Positions 21,521 through 32,672 of a DNA stretch of 64,000 nt are shown here, one piece after another. Under the pieces are notes generated by a model, which worked only from the letters and a program-made list of their open reading frames with translations, had not been told where the DNA came from and made no database searches. Location: NCBI GenBank assembly GCA_015680685.1, contig MNCI01020717.1, positions 517,474 through 581,473 on the forward strand. The letters run 5' to 3'. Position numbers and translations under genes: made by a program. Positions within the stretch are counted from its first letter, which is position 1, and every line of letters begins with the position of its first letter. The DNA comes from Gnetum montanum. Its lineage: Eukaryota; Streptophyta; Gnetopsida; Gnetales; Gnetaceae.

Positions 21521-22669
21521 CTACTTAATTTGCATGAGTTGGTTAAGGGTTGCTTCAGGCTTTAAGTTGTACCTGAAGCATATCACAAACTGGATTAAGA
21601 GGTCCTCTAGGGAGGAGATAGAGCCTCTAGGTAACATGTGATACCAATCGAGGGCTTTTCTAGTGAGTGACATGGGGAAGATATGCATGATGGCATGGGG
21701 AAATGCTTGGAACAATAGGCATTCAAACCTAAAGGTCACTAAGTGTGCCTTGGGATTCCCTTCACCATTGTACTTGGTGAGTTGAGGTAGTAGGACCCTA
21801 GTTGGCAAAGTTAGAGGTGGGACTGTAGAACTTATAGGGTCATCTTGGTAAAAGTCCATCACTTTGATGGTTTTGGAGGAGACCACTTTGAGTCAGTTGA
21901 TCTCCTCCGTTAAGGTCTGGATGAGCTAGAATGCTTGATCCAAGCTCTAGGATGTTGCGACGGGTTGCGCCAATTATGCTACCCACTATACCAGTTGTGT
22001 GGTCCATGACCTAGTTGCAGGTTGTGGGACCATGTGAGATGCTTGCTATGTAGGCTATGCCATAGGCACAATGGCTGGGGCCAACCACGCATGTGTGGGT
22101 TGGGCCACTGCAAAGGATGCTGATAAGACAGGTAGGACATAAGATGCCTAAGTGATCTGGGACATGGAGATGGCTCTTGTGTGAACATAGGGTTGGACAG
22201 GCATGGTTGCTACTAGCAAAGATGGCTATGTGAGCATGGTTACCATCTTGTGAAGGATGGATGAACCAACCGAGGAGGGGTAGAAATGGGGAGTGGTTGT
22301 TGAAAGACGGTGTAAAGGGCTCTTTCATTCAGAGTGGGCTTCAAACTCATCTTCTTCCTCTTGTGAGGCTTCCTCATAGTTAGTCCCTATGTCATGCTTG
22401 TTTGCATGGATCAGTTGGGACAACAACCAATGATAGGACTTCGTGAGTGGGATTATGTTGAATGAGGAAGGGATGTACTCTTGTCCATCCTAGTGGATTC
22501 ATTCAAAGCCCTATTTTACCTTTATGTCAAGGTGATCCACGGGTAACCTTGCTTGGATCTTTGCACAAACAAAGTTGTATTATTCGTGGCTAAGCATGGC
22601 ATGCTCTAGGTGGACAATGAAGGTGTCAAGTGTGTTAGACACAAATGTGGAAGGTTGATCTGGGTTCAT
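21521..22669 (-). pseudogene. Gypsy gag remnant
   Basis: It starts MNPDQPSTF at 22669. The best block is 21886-21521: LPQLTKYNGEGNPKAHLVTF, IFPMSLTRKALDWYHMLPRG and FRYNLKPEATLNQL, the retrotransposon gag (capsid) domain typical of Gypsy. The frame is constant from 22669 to 21521, but more than ten stops break it, mostly TAG and TGA. Confidence 0.85.
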
Positions 22670-23030
22670 GTTGGTAGATTGAGTTGTAAAAGTTGCTATT
22701 TGAAAAAAAAAAGCTAAGTCAGAAAAATGACTAAGTGATAAAACTACAAAAAAATGACTAAGTGTTGAAACTATAGAAAATTGGCTAAGTATGGAGAATA
22801 TGCTCTCTATGCTAAGAGCTAACTACACTCCACACCAACTATGCTTTCCACCAACTATGCTCTCTATGCTCAAAGGATAGGGACTTAGAAAAATTAGTGG
22901 AGCACAATGTGATTTGGGTTGTCACACAGGGTCTTGAGGGGATCTACAATGAGGTCCAATCTACACCAATGGGGGTGCAGAGAGCACGCAAAGACAACCG
23001 CAATGAATTTTGAAGAAGGAAATAGCATGG

Positions 23031-23047
23031 CCCTCCTTCTAGCGCTA
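23031..23047 (-). other. Primer-binding-like site
   Basis: TAGCGCTAGAAGGAGGG on the minus strand, six bases inside the 5' LTR end. Position and composition fit a tRNA primer site of a Gypsy element (TGGCGC-type start with G changed to A). The primer tRNA is not identified. Confidence 0.55.
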
Positions 23048-23053
23048 AAAAAT

Positions 23054-24742
23054 TATAATGATTGAAAATGTCAGTGGCTAGAATCACTGAGGGATTTGCG
23101 AATGCATAGCCTAACACCACCTTCATGCTAGGGCCTATTAGAAATGAAGGTGGAGCATCTTGAATAGTCTTGTTGATCAAATAGGGACTTCGAAAGTTGT
23201 AACCAGGGTAGTGGATGTCATCAGGGATGGCGTGGTTAGTTGCGATGCAAATGCCAATGACGTGAAATGGTGTTAAGTGCTCTAGTGGCATTTCACAGTG
23301 CTAAGTGTAAAGCATAGTCACAGAATGGGGGCAAGTGTAGTCAAGGGTTTCAACCAAAATGAGGGTGCCAACCCACGAAGATGATCGCCCAAGCATAGTT
23401 ACAATGTGAAAATGCATGAAAAATGTAAAAAATGCAAAGAAAACATAGAAAATGTAGGAGAGAGATTCAAAACACCACCCCAAATGGAGTAGAGCATAGT
23501 TAGCTCCAAAAGGGTTTTAGAAGGTACGCAGTGTACAATAGGTGTAGTGGAGAGTGTAGTCACAGTCTTGGTAGCATCAGGCCATGAAGTCTAGTGCTCA
23601 TTGTGGTGTCCGTGCCTATCAAGTTAGCCACTGTAATGTACCACGGGCTATGGTGTCTTGTAGGGCTGCAATGGGGCTGTGGTGGACCATGGAATGCAAC
23701 TCTATCTCTCTACTAGTGCCTTTGGGTCTCATTCATCCATAATGCTACATGCCAAATGCCCGAATTGCTAAAATTCCAAACTTGCCAACCCCTAAAACAT
23801 TGGGGCATAGGGATATTTATAGGGCTAAGGTTAGCCCAAAATGTGGATCAAGCACCATGTGGTAGTGTGGTAGTTGAGACTATGTTGTAAGGTAGTTGGG
23901 AGTACGTTGACACTAACTACGCTATCACTGCAACAAATGGTGTTAGGCTAGGTTGTGCTCTGATAGACTTTGTGAGGCTACGAGACTATGACTATGCTGC
24001 CAACTACTCATGCAAGTGCCAAGAAGACTGCAATACCTAAGAAAATGCCAAAATATGCCAAAATGCAACTTTTGGAGACTACACTATCCACTGCTTGGAG
24101 TGGGGTCAAGCATAATTACAATTTCAGGGAGAAGGGGGATGCAAAAAAGATACAAATGCTTGCCAACACATGCATTGGAGCTAAGGTGAATGCTCGTGCT
24201 ATGTTGTGAGGCCTTTGGAGGTTGTTCTACATGTATACGCTTGACTACGCTCTGGACTGGGTGAAAGCATAGTCCTAGACTTAAAAGAAATTTGGCAAAA
24301 TGTGGTTAAGTTTTGACTATTCTCTAGGGAAGGTTGACTACACTCCCAAGTAGGGGTGAACATAGTCACAACACTTAGAGAAATTCCTGCAAAGTTTGGC
24401 TTCAAAGCTGACTACATTGACTATGTTCTAGAGTGTAGTCAGAACCATAGTTTCGATAGTAAGAGAAAATATGCAACACTAGTGTTCCATGCTAACTACA
24501 CTTTGGAGTGTAGTCCCAACAATGAAGAGCATAGTCTTGGCACTTAGAAAAATTTCTAGCAAGTGTCATCATTCTGACACATAGAAAAATCTTGCAAAAC
24601 TAGCAATTGTGTGTTGACTATGCTGACTATGCTCTGGAGTGTAGTCTCAACACTTAAAAAAATTTGCGAAAAGTGTCATAGTTCTGACACTTAGCCAAAT
24701 TTGCAATTGAGAAGTAGTAGCCCAAATTTTTGTGGTGTTTCA
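23054..24742 (-). repeat. Right (5') LTR of the Gypsy element
   Basis: 1689 bases, the promoter LTR. TATAAATA on the minus strand at 23814-23821. U3 (24742 to about 23822) carries 22-base palindromic sites at 24419-24440, 24494-24515 and 24625-24646, each two GACTAYGCTC-type half-sites separated by two bases. Confidence 0.92.
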
Positions 24743-24747
24743 ACTTC
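24743..24747 (+). repeat. Right 5-base target-site duplication of the Gypsy element
   Basis: ACTTC directly after the right LTR. Confidence 0.85.
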
Positions 24748-24779
24748 AAGATATGTAGTCTAATTATAATTATATAACT

Positions 24780-25440
24780 TAACATTGTCCATTACACTCT
24801 TGATTTAAAAGCTCCATGTCATGGGTTTGATTCTAGTAGGTAATGCTAAGTTATAAAGTTCTAATTAAACTATATTACAATTCTTTTGGGGTTATAATTA
24901 AACTAGAAATAATGAAGTGTTACTCTAGTGGTAAGACTATTGATTTGTAAGCTTCAAGTTATGGGTTCAATTTTGGTGGGCAATACTTCTTCCATGGTAG
25001 GCACTCTAGCTACCACTTTTGTACCTCTTTTCTAACCTATTAAATCCTTGGGCCAATGATAGGTGGCTCAATTGGTTAGATCATTAGCACTCTAGCTAGT
25101 ACTTTTGTAGCTCTTTCCTAGTCTTTTGAGTGCTTTGGTCAATGATATGTAACTCAAGTAGTTAGATCATTGTCATATTAGGCTAGAAGTTGCTAATTCA
25201 AGTCACACTTAAGACATTATTATATTCCTCTTTCATGTTAACTATATGTCTTGGGGTGTAAATAATGAGATGAAGCCTAATGGTCAAACTTCAATTTGGA
25301 AGCTCCAAGTTATGGGTTCTTGTATGCAATGATGAGGTAAGTTAACTATATGACTTGGGAGTAAATATTATCAAAAAAGTTTTGGGTTCTAACAATTTCT
25401 TAGGGGTGTACCTATAATCAAATTATTTCAAGTTCAAACA
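24780..25440 (+). repeat. Cluster of tRNA-derived SINE fragments
   Basis: At least four head-to-tail tRNA-like heads: A-box-like TAGTGGTAAGA near 24923, GGCTCAATTGGTTAGA near 25064, AACTCAAGTAGTTAGA near 25149, and AGCCTAATGGTCAAA near 25275. B-box-like GGGTTCAATTTTGG near 24963 and similar follow them. The last copy ends AGGGGTGTACCTATAATCAA (near 25400), the same tail as the SINEs at 53471 and 54040. These would be Pol III-derived and non-coding. Confidence 0.65.
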
Positions 25441-25961
25441 CAAGTACAAGGTTGACACTATCACACTTAATATCAAAGATGGAGGTTCATAGTTTGAGAT
25501 TAGTGATCATTTATGGTTCATTTCCTAAACTCCTAGTGATCATGCTGCACAAGAAAAAGAGCAAGGGGAGTTGCCACTTCAGCAAGGCTTCTACTAGCTC
25601 TAACCCTCATGATAACATGGAGGAGTGTGTGTAGGTCGAGGCAAATGATGTGACACTTAAATATGCAAACTTGGGTAATGACAATGAGGTACCTATCAAT
25701 GAACCTAACTTCCTCAATAAGGTGTAATAACTCTAAAGGTAGCTCCTAGAAGTTGACAACAGGATCCTCAGTTACTTGCCAATGGTAGAGAGGGTAAAAA
25801 TGGTTAATAATCTTGTCAAAAAGTTTGATGTTCCATATCTTTAGGAACTAAATTTGAGAGCTAAGCATAAGCTCTTTACAACTTAGAATTTTGTGCTATG
25901 GAACTATGTGAAACAAATAGAAGTTATTGTTGATAATATCTAGGTCTTAATGGATGACATA

Positions 25962-27065
25962 TAAAGGTTGAGGACTTAGAAGGAGGGTTGAATATGTTCC
26001 ACTAACTTTAGAATCAAAACTGCACATAGATGTATGTGGTTCCCTAACTTGGGTACATTCATACTCAAAGGATAGAATCCTTGCATACCTCTAAACTTTG
26101 TTTCTTCACAAAACTAGATTAAAGTATACCATAACCTTTACAAAGTTTGAGCTTCACAAGGGATGTTTTTATACAAAAATACACCCAACCCCAAAAGGTC
26201 CCAACAAGCTCAAAATGTAGTTTTAAGGATCCCACAACCCTTACAATAACTTGAGCTCTACATAGGATACTTTCTTTCAAGAAATACACCTAACCCCTCA
26301 AGGTTCCAACAACCTTAAGGGATGCCTTCCACAAGAAGCACATCAACCACACAAGGCTTACAAAGGAAGAAATAAAAGATCAAGAAGAAAATGTACTCTA
26401 ATTATAGATTCCTTGCCTTGAAACTTTCAATAATTATAATACCAAACTTACAATAGATAGAGAATTGAAGAACACATCAATTTACAAAATGTGTACAATG
26501 AAGGAAATATTTGTATGAACAGTGCTTATCCTTTTTCATAAAGATATTATTTCTTTTATAGCCTTTATCCTTGTTAAATGACCTTGGTGTTCGTACAATA
26601 GCTAGAAAATGACTAGTTTGGATGTCTCATTCAAGCTTGGAATGTCTCACTAAGTTTCAAATGCTTGCAGGTGGGACATCTTACTTTAACTAAAATGTCT
26701 CACATGGGACATTTGGATTAGGACATCTCAACTTTACTTGGGATGCCTACTATTTTTTGGGACATCTCACTTGAAATCTAGACTTTCCAACATGGACATC
26801 TATTATTCCTTTGGGACGTCTAGATAGCTTCTAGAATATTTTCATTTGAATTCTATACGTCATGCATCCTTGTGACTTCTTCAAACTCTTGCAATCTTGG
26901 TTGAGACTTCATCACTTCAAATTGATAACTCAACCTTTATCTTGGTCTCAACATGCTCTTTATCTCAATCTTGTCATGCTCTTGTCTTTTCCAAGTCCTG
27001 CAAGATCTCAAAAGGACATTTTTCACTTTCTCCATTTTCCAAGGTTTTGACATACCAAAAGGTCA
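25962..27065 (-). repeat. Left (3') LTR of the Copia-like element
   Basis: Sense strand starts TGACCTTTTGG and ends CCTTTA. TATAAAAG on the minus strand at 26553-26560. Upstream of it (26600-26830) are about nine GACATC/GATGTC/GACGTC-type sites, several preceded by GG. Confidence 0.88.
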
Positions 27066-29147
27066 ATAATCTCCTCCTTTTTGGTGATGTCCAAAACTTG
27101 AGAAAATGGGTTAGCATAACATCATATGATAAGAAATTAAAGACACAAACATTTGTGTGTGTATATATATATATATATATATCTAAAAATAATCTTATGG
27201 TAGCAAGGATGGAAAATGAGATAAAATTAGTTAATAAGTGCACATCCATTAGCCATAATCACAAAGGGCAACACAAGAAATTGTTACATCAAAAATTACC
27301 CAATCCTATCCAAAAAGCATATATAATCCATAAAGTACGAAAATAATCAAATCCTTTCAACTACTATCCAAGAATGTTTTCATGTAAAAACAAAGGTTTA
27401 ACTCCAAAGGCTAAATACTAAAAAAAAAATATCCTATTTCTAAAGTATGTAGCTAAGAATATATCATGTATGAAAGCTATTAATAACACTATCTACTATA
27501 TATGCCAAGAAAATCCCAAATGAAGACTATATCCATAAAGATAATAATAACCAAGTTTCAAGAAATCATCGTCACCATAAACAAACTATTACCAATATCG
27601 TGAAGTCACCTTATGAACTTAAATCCAAACTCTCTCCTCCTTTTTGAACATTTGCAAAAAGATAATGACAATTAATACCATTACAAGGAGAGTAAAACAA
27701 CACATACAACTTTGAAGACATTAGATCCAATATCCACAAGAATGATCAAAGCTACATAACCTATCATGCTGAAAATCTTAAAAGATCAAAAGTAGCTAAT
27801 CATTTCCTCAATAGATTCCCATAAAGAAATTGTATATGGTCATGTCAATTTCAAGTACTAGCACCAGGAAAATTAACTTACACTTTTACCTTAGATACTT
27901 TACTAGAATCAATATGAATAGACCTCTTCTTGCTCATTTTATATGAGTGCTAGAAGGGGAAGTCTTGATGCTTAAGTGTCTTTTGGTGAGATTCTTAGAA
28001 GAATCCCTCTATATTAATGATCAAAAATATGATGATTTATGATGAGGAACAGGCTCCCCTTGCACATGTGACAGACTTCTTCCTAGTTTTTCTAGACATA
28101 ATGCATTTGTTGTAGAGAGAATGGTATTCTCTCCTTAAGTCTTTTAAGATCATCTTGCTCCTTGTAGAGATGCATTCTTGATTTTCCCAAAAAAGATAAG
28201 ATGGAACCAACATTAACTTTTACATCAATAATCATCTACATAGCAATTCTAAGATTAAGTGTGGACACTTTTGGAAACCAAGTTTCCCATTATTAGTATC
28301 CATGATTCAAATATTTTCAATGTAGATAGTAGATTATCAACAAGGAAACCCCTTTATAATGTTTCCTTCCTAGAAGGTCCATGAATTATAGTTAAGAACT
28401 CAAACCACTTAATACCATTAATCATTGATAATCCTTTTAAAACTCTGGGACTATATGAAACAAAAGGAGGAAATAGTATATTCCAATACAGTACAAAATC
28501 TAATCTTGGGTCAAGAAATATATGTTTTAATAGTAATGAGATGATCCTTTACAACAAAATAAAATAGTCAAGCTTACCAGACCTTACCTTATGTGTTTTT
28601 GATTCTTCATAAGTTAATCCAATGTACACTAAAACTTTGATGGTCATTTTGCTTTATTTGCAACTCAACATCTTGTAACATCAAGTGAGGATTTCTTTGG
28701 ATTTGCAAAGATTTCCAATAGCATCCATTTAACAAATTTGCTTACTATTAGTATTAACTAAGTAAAAAATAATTTCAACAAGTCAAGGAATTAAAATTAT
28801 ACTTATCGTTTCTTACCTTAATTAATTCTAGGTAATAACATGACTATTGAAGTTTGAGATGACGTCTTCCATCATAGAGTACCTCCCTAACATGCAATTG
28901 TGCCTTACCTTTTCTCTCATCATCATCTCTGTTAGAATCTCTTGTTTCATTTGAGGTTGTTACATCTTGATAGTTATGTTCTTTGAAATGAGAGGACTAA
29001 TCCTTTTTGCTATTCATGTGTTTTGATCCTTAAATATCGTTTTCAATGATTTCTTCTTTTTGTTCTTTAGGGCTCCATGATTTTGTATCCTGCAAGGCAT
29101 AATTTCTAGAATTCTCTTGACAAGACCATGCAACATGTTATTATGTT
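27066..29147 (-). other. Copia-like interior without coding signal
   Basis: About 2.1 kb of AT-rich sequence with short frames only. The sense-strand start of the 3' LTR is preceded by AAAAAGGAGGAGATTAT (polypurine tract, 27066-27082). A TG/TA microsatellite lies at 27153-27182. No RT or integrase motif seen. Confidence 0.6.
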
Positions 29148-29615
29148 CTAATGGTAATTCACAATAGGATTATGCATGCCCACACATTCACAATAAAAAT
29201 ATGTAGTATCTCCAATATGAACTTTATATTCAAACCTGGGTTTGTTTCTCCATTTAGGTGATATCATATTGATGTCATTTTGAGAAGCCTCATCCATATC
29301 TCCTTTGTTATGCAAAACTAGTGACATCTCCAGTTCTTCACAAGGCCTTATACATGATAGATCACTATATTTTTGCTCATAAAATTGGGTTAGCAATTGA
29401 ACCTCAACCTTTACGTCTGAGAGTTTCCTCTTTAGAGAAGAGCATATGGTATACAGTTCAATAATTTCATTTTCTTTTCTATGTAGTATTTTTCTCATTT
29501 TTAAACATAAATTTTGAAAAGAAATAATTTCCTCATACATCATAGTAAGCCTATCCTTAATATTACCTTTAGGCTCTTCAAGGCCTTCTATGGAATTTGC
29601 ATGTGTAAGAGCCAT
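29148..29615 (-). pseudogene. Gag C-terminal coiled-coil fragment
   Basis: 155 residues, open. It starts MALTHANSIEG, then a Lys/Glu/Leu-rich helical stretch (KMRKILHRKENEIIELY, LKRKLSDVKVEVQLL) and ends in a degenerate zinc-knuckle-like FYCECVGMHNPIVNYH. The same order is found after the gag knuckle in the element at 59951 (MVLTNENS then a Lys-rich helix, near 62310-62520), so it is the distal gag part of this family. Function is inferred as particle structure. Confidence 0.6.
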
Positions 29616-30045
29616 GCTATTAAGATGTGAATTTGTAGTAGTATCATTTGCTTCCTCCTCATTATGTTTCTCATATTAGCTAGTGTAGAGATTTTTCCAT
29701 TTCTTTTCAAACCCAGCTACTCTATTAAACTCAGATTTACTCTATGAAACTCATATTTACTTAGCGCACAATAAAGACACTTTTTAGCTTTGGAATCAAA
29801 CATAAACTTATCTTTTTCATCCTAAGTTCACTTGCTTCTTAGCTTTGTAGTGCTTGTATTATTGTTGATGGGTGGCATGTATCCCTCTAGGATGGATCCC
29901 CAAACTTCAAACTCCATGGATTCAAAGAATACTTACATTCAAGCCTTCCAGTACATGAAGTTGATCCCATCGAACATTGGTGACTTGATGTATGATGTTC
30001 CTTCCATCATTCACTCTTGAGTTGTACACTCAAAATTGGAAGTAC

Positions 30046-30062
30046 TAGGGCTCTAATACCAC
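30046..30062 (-). other. Initiator tRNA-Met primer-binding site
   Basis: TGGTATTAGAGC on the minus strand, two bases after the 5' LTR end. It differs by one C-to-T change from TGGTATCAGAGC, which is intact in the related element at 61210. Confidence 0.85.
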
Positions 30063-30063
30063 T

Positions 30064-31167
30064 TGAAGATCGAGAACTTAGAAGGGGGATTAAATAAGTT
30101 TCACCAATTTTAGCAATAAAACTACACATAGACATATGTGGTTCTCCAACTTGGATACATCCACACTTGAAGGGTGGAATTCTTGCACATCTCCTGATTT
30201 TATTTATTCAAAAATGTAATTTCAAGAACACCACAACCTTTACAAAGTTTGATCTCCACAAGGTATGTTTTCACATAGAAACACACCTAATGTTGCAAAG
30301 TCCCAGCAAGCTCAAAATGTAGTTTCAAGATCCCACAGCCTTTACAATAACTTGAGCTCTACATGGGGTGCTTTCTCTCAAGAAACACACCCAACCCCTC
30401 AAGATCCCAACAAGCTTAAGGGATTCCTTCATGTAAGAAGCAAATTAACCCTATAAGGCTTACAACGGGAGAAATAAAAGATCAAGAAGAGAATGTACCC
30501 TAATTACAAATTCCTTGCCTTGAAGCTCTCAACAATTACAATACCAAACTTACAATAGATGGATACATGAAGAAAAAATCGATTCATAAGATGTGTATAA
30601 TGAAAGGAATATTCATGTGAATAGTGCTTATTCTTTTCATAAATATTTTATTTCTTTTATAGCATTTGTCCTTGTCAAATGACCATTGGTATTCATAGAA
30701 TAGCTATAAAAAAACTATTTTGGACATCTCATTTGAGCTTGGAATATCTCACTAATTTTAGATGCTTGCATGTGGGACATCTTACTTTATCTCGGATGTC
30801 TCACATGAGATGTTTGGACTAGGATGTCTTGACTTTCCTTGGGACATCTACTATTTTTTTGGGATGTCTCACTTGAAATCTAGACTTTCCAAAAGGGAAA
30901 TCTACTATTTCCTTGGGATGTCTTGATAGCTACTAGAACATGTTCTTTTGACTTCTAGATGTTGTGCATCCTTGTGACTTCTTCAAACTCTTGCAATCTT
31001 GGTTGATACTTCATCACTTTAGATTAACAACTTAGCCCTTATCTTGGTCTCAACATGCTCTTTGTTTTGATCTTGTCATGCTCTTATCTTTTCCAAGTCT
31101 TGCAAGATTTCACAAGTACAGTTTTCACTTTCTTCATTTTCCAAGGTTTTGACATACCAAAAGGTCA
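30064..31167 (-). repeat. Right (5') LTR of the Copia-like element
   Basis: Sense strand starts TGACC and ends CTTCA. TATAAAAG on the minus strand at 30654-30661. A GACATC/GATGTC site array at about 30720-30950 lies upstream. Individual sites differ from the left LTR in which strand of the central CpG has decayed. Confidence 0.88.
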
Positions 31168-31189
31168 AAAACATCATGCAAAGGATGAT

Positions 31190-32672
31190 GATCCTAGAGG
31201 CCTTGGTGGAAAAAATCAAAGAGAGTGAGAAACTAGAGGAGTAGGTGGCTATGTAAGTAAAGGTAGTGGCATTTGGTTCAAGATGGTCTACCTAAAATTT
31301 TCAAGCCAAATAGCCCAAGATGTACAAAAATAATCATAAGGAAAAATTCCTAGATGCCTTCATCTTTGAGATGGAGTGCTTCCTCGAAATGAAGGACTAT
31401 CCAAAAGACATGAAGATTAGCATTGTGTCCCAATTTCTAGGTGATGTTGCTCAAATTTTTTGGTGTGTCATTATCCATGAAAAGAAGTTAGGGATGTCTC
31501 ATAGGCAAATGAAGACATGAGATGATCTCAAAATTGGTCCCATAAAAATTTTCCACCCAAGCACTTCCATTGACAAAGGTTGGATGAAGTTTAAAGAATT
31601 ATAATAAGCTAGGAAACTAGAGGTTTATCTTCGAGAATACCAAGAAGTAATCTTGTAAATTCTTGTAATGGATGATGAGATAAACTTCTACCTCCTTTTT
31701 AATAACCTAAAACCATAAGTCTAACATGAGATCAAAAACCCCCAATATCTCAAGTTATAGGAAAGCATTGAAATTGGTAGCCAATCTAGTTGTTGATTGA
31801 AGCCTTAGAAGTAGGAAAAGAATGGAGTTGATGCACCTCAACATGGCAAAAGATCTAGTGATGGATAAGATGGGCTTTGTAAAAGGAATTTTGGGTAGAC
31901 TTTTAGGACCCAGGTTCTATCATTAATCCTAGTTCTTAGGCTTCTTACCAGGGTAATGGGAAGATACAAATTCTCAAGGGTTATGATTGGTTTAGGCATA
32001 GGAATCTATGTTTTGATGGACCCATGAATAATCCTCCCAAGCATCTAAACATGTAGTATTTCATTTGCTCTAGGAATCATATTTCTCAAGACTTCCCTCA
32101 AAATTACAATGAATGGCTAGTTAGAAGAAGTCCAAATGATGATCGACCATTGAATGCTCCTGATTAGTAACCACAAGCTTGATTGTGGGTGACCAAGGTA
32201 AATGTTAGTGCATAAGAGACCAAGTCTCTAAGGGTGATTAATTAGATCTTCTAGAGCCTAGCAACTATTTAAGTAGAACAATCGAAGTAAGAATCTAGCT
32301 TGCATTTGGTACAAATGATTTTAGTGTAGTTTCCAACAAAGACGGTTGATGCCTTGGTTGATATAGATATCATGTACAAATTTTTCTCATCAAAGATGGC
32401 TTGTACCCTCATTTTCTAAGCATATTTAACTTTAGCATCCTACAAGTTAGCTACATTTCATACAATTAGATGCTCCAAAGTTATTAAGGAAATGGTTGTG
32501 AAGGTTGATCAATGAAGTAGAAAACTTAGCTTTTTTATCTCAGATATTTATTCTTTTTAAGTCATTCTTGGATAAGAACTATTTTAAAAAGCAAAGGTGC
32601 TAGCTGTCTTATACCGAGATGCTCTCTACATTTTGCATGAGGATTTGCCTTACATAGTAAAGACCTATACAC
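31190..32672 (+). pseudogene. Gypsy gag and protease remnant
   Basis: Gag: KEKFLDAFIFEMECFLEM, then ISIVSQFLGDVAQIFW and KLEVYLREYQEVIL, the plant Gypsy capsid block around 31330-31660. A protease-like stretch follows near 32330-32660 (VILG near 32566, then ALYILHEDLPYIVKTY). There are many stops in all frames. Confidence 0.7.

Larger units (their letters stand above)
15174..24742 (-). mobile_element. Gypsy-type LTR element, gag-protease only
   Basis: 9569 bases with LTRs at 15174-16891 and 23054-24742, flanked by ACTTC on both sides. Orientation is minus: the gag reading, the primer-binding-like site next to the right LTR and the purine tract next to the left LTR all agree. The 6.2 kb interior holds a gag remnant (21521-22669), a retropepsin remnant (about 19200-19536) and three arrays of a roughly 31-base tandem repeat. 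I find no RT, RNase H or integrase motif. The LTRs differ at about one base in six over a 150-base stretch aligned by eye, so the insertion is old. The gag type and internal tandem arrays resemble the Tat/Ogre side of Gypsy, but lineage is not certain without RT. Confidence 0.93.
25962..31167 (-). mobile_element. Copia-like non-autonomous LTR element (gag only)
   Basis: Two LTRs of equal length, 1104 bases each (25962-27065 and 30064-31167). A primer site for initiator tRNA-Met lies two bases inside the right LTR and a purine tract lies inside the left one, so the sense strand is minus. The 3.0 kb interior holds a gag-like frame and no pol motif. It belongs to the same family as the element at 59951. 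It lies inside the gag region of the chromovirus-like element. No convincing target-site duplication remains (ACATA left, AAAAC right). Confidence 0.88.

Noticed and set aside
26974-27249. 91-codon minus-strand frame across the left LTR edge
   Set aside because: It crosses the LTR boundary and the TG/TA microsatellite; no homologue in the other LTR copy.
25957-31172. Target-site duplication of the Copia-like element
   Set aside because: ACATA on the left and AAAAC on the right do not match; no shifted pairing was convincing.
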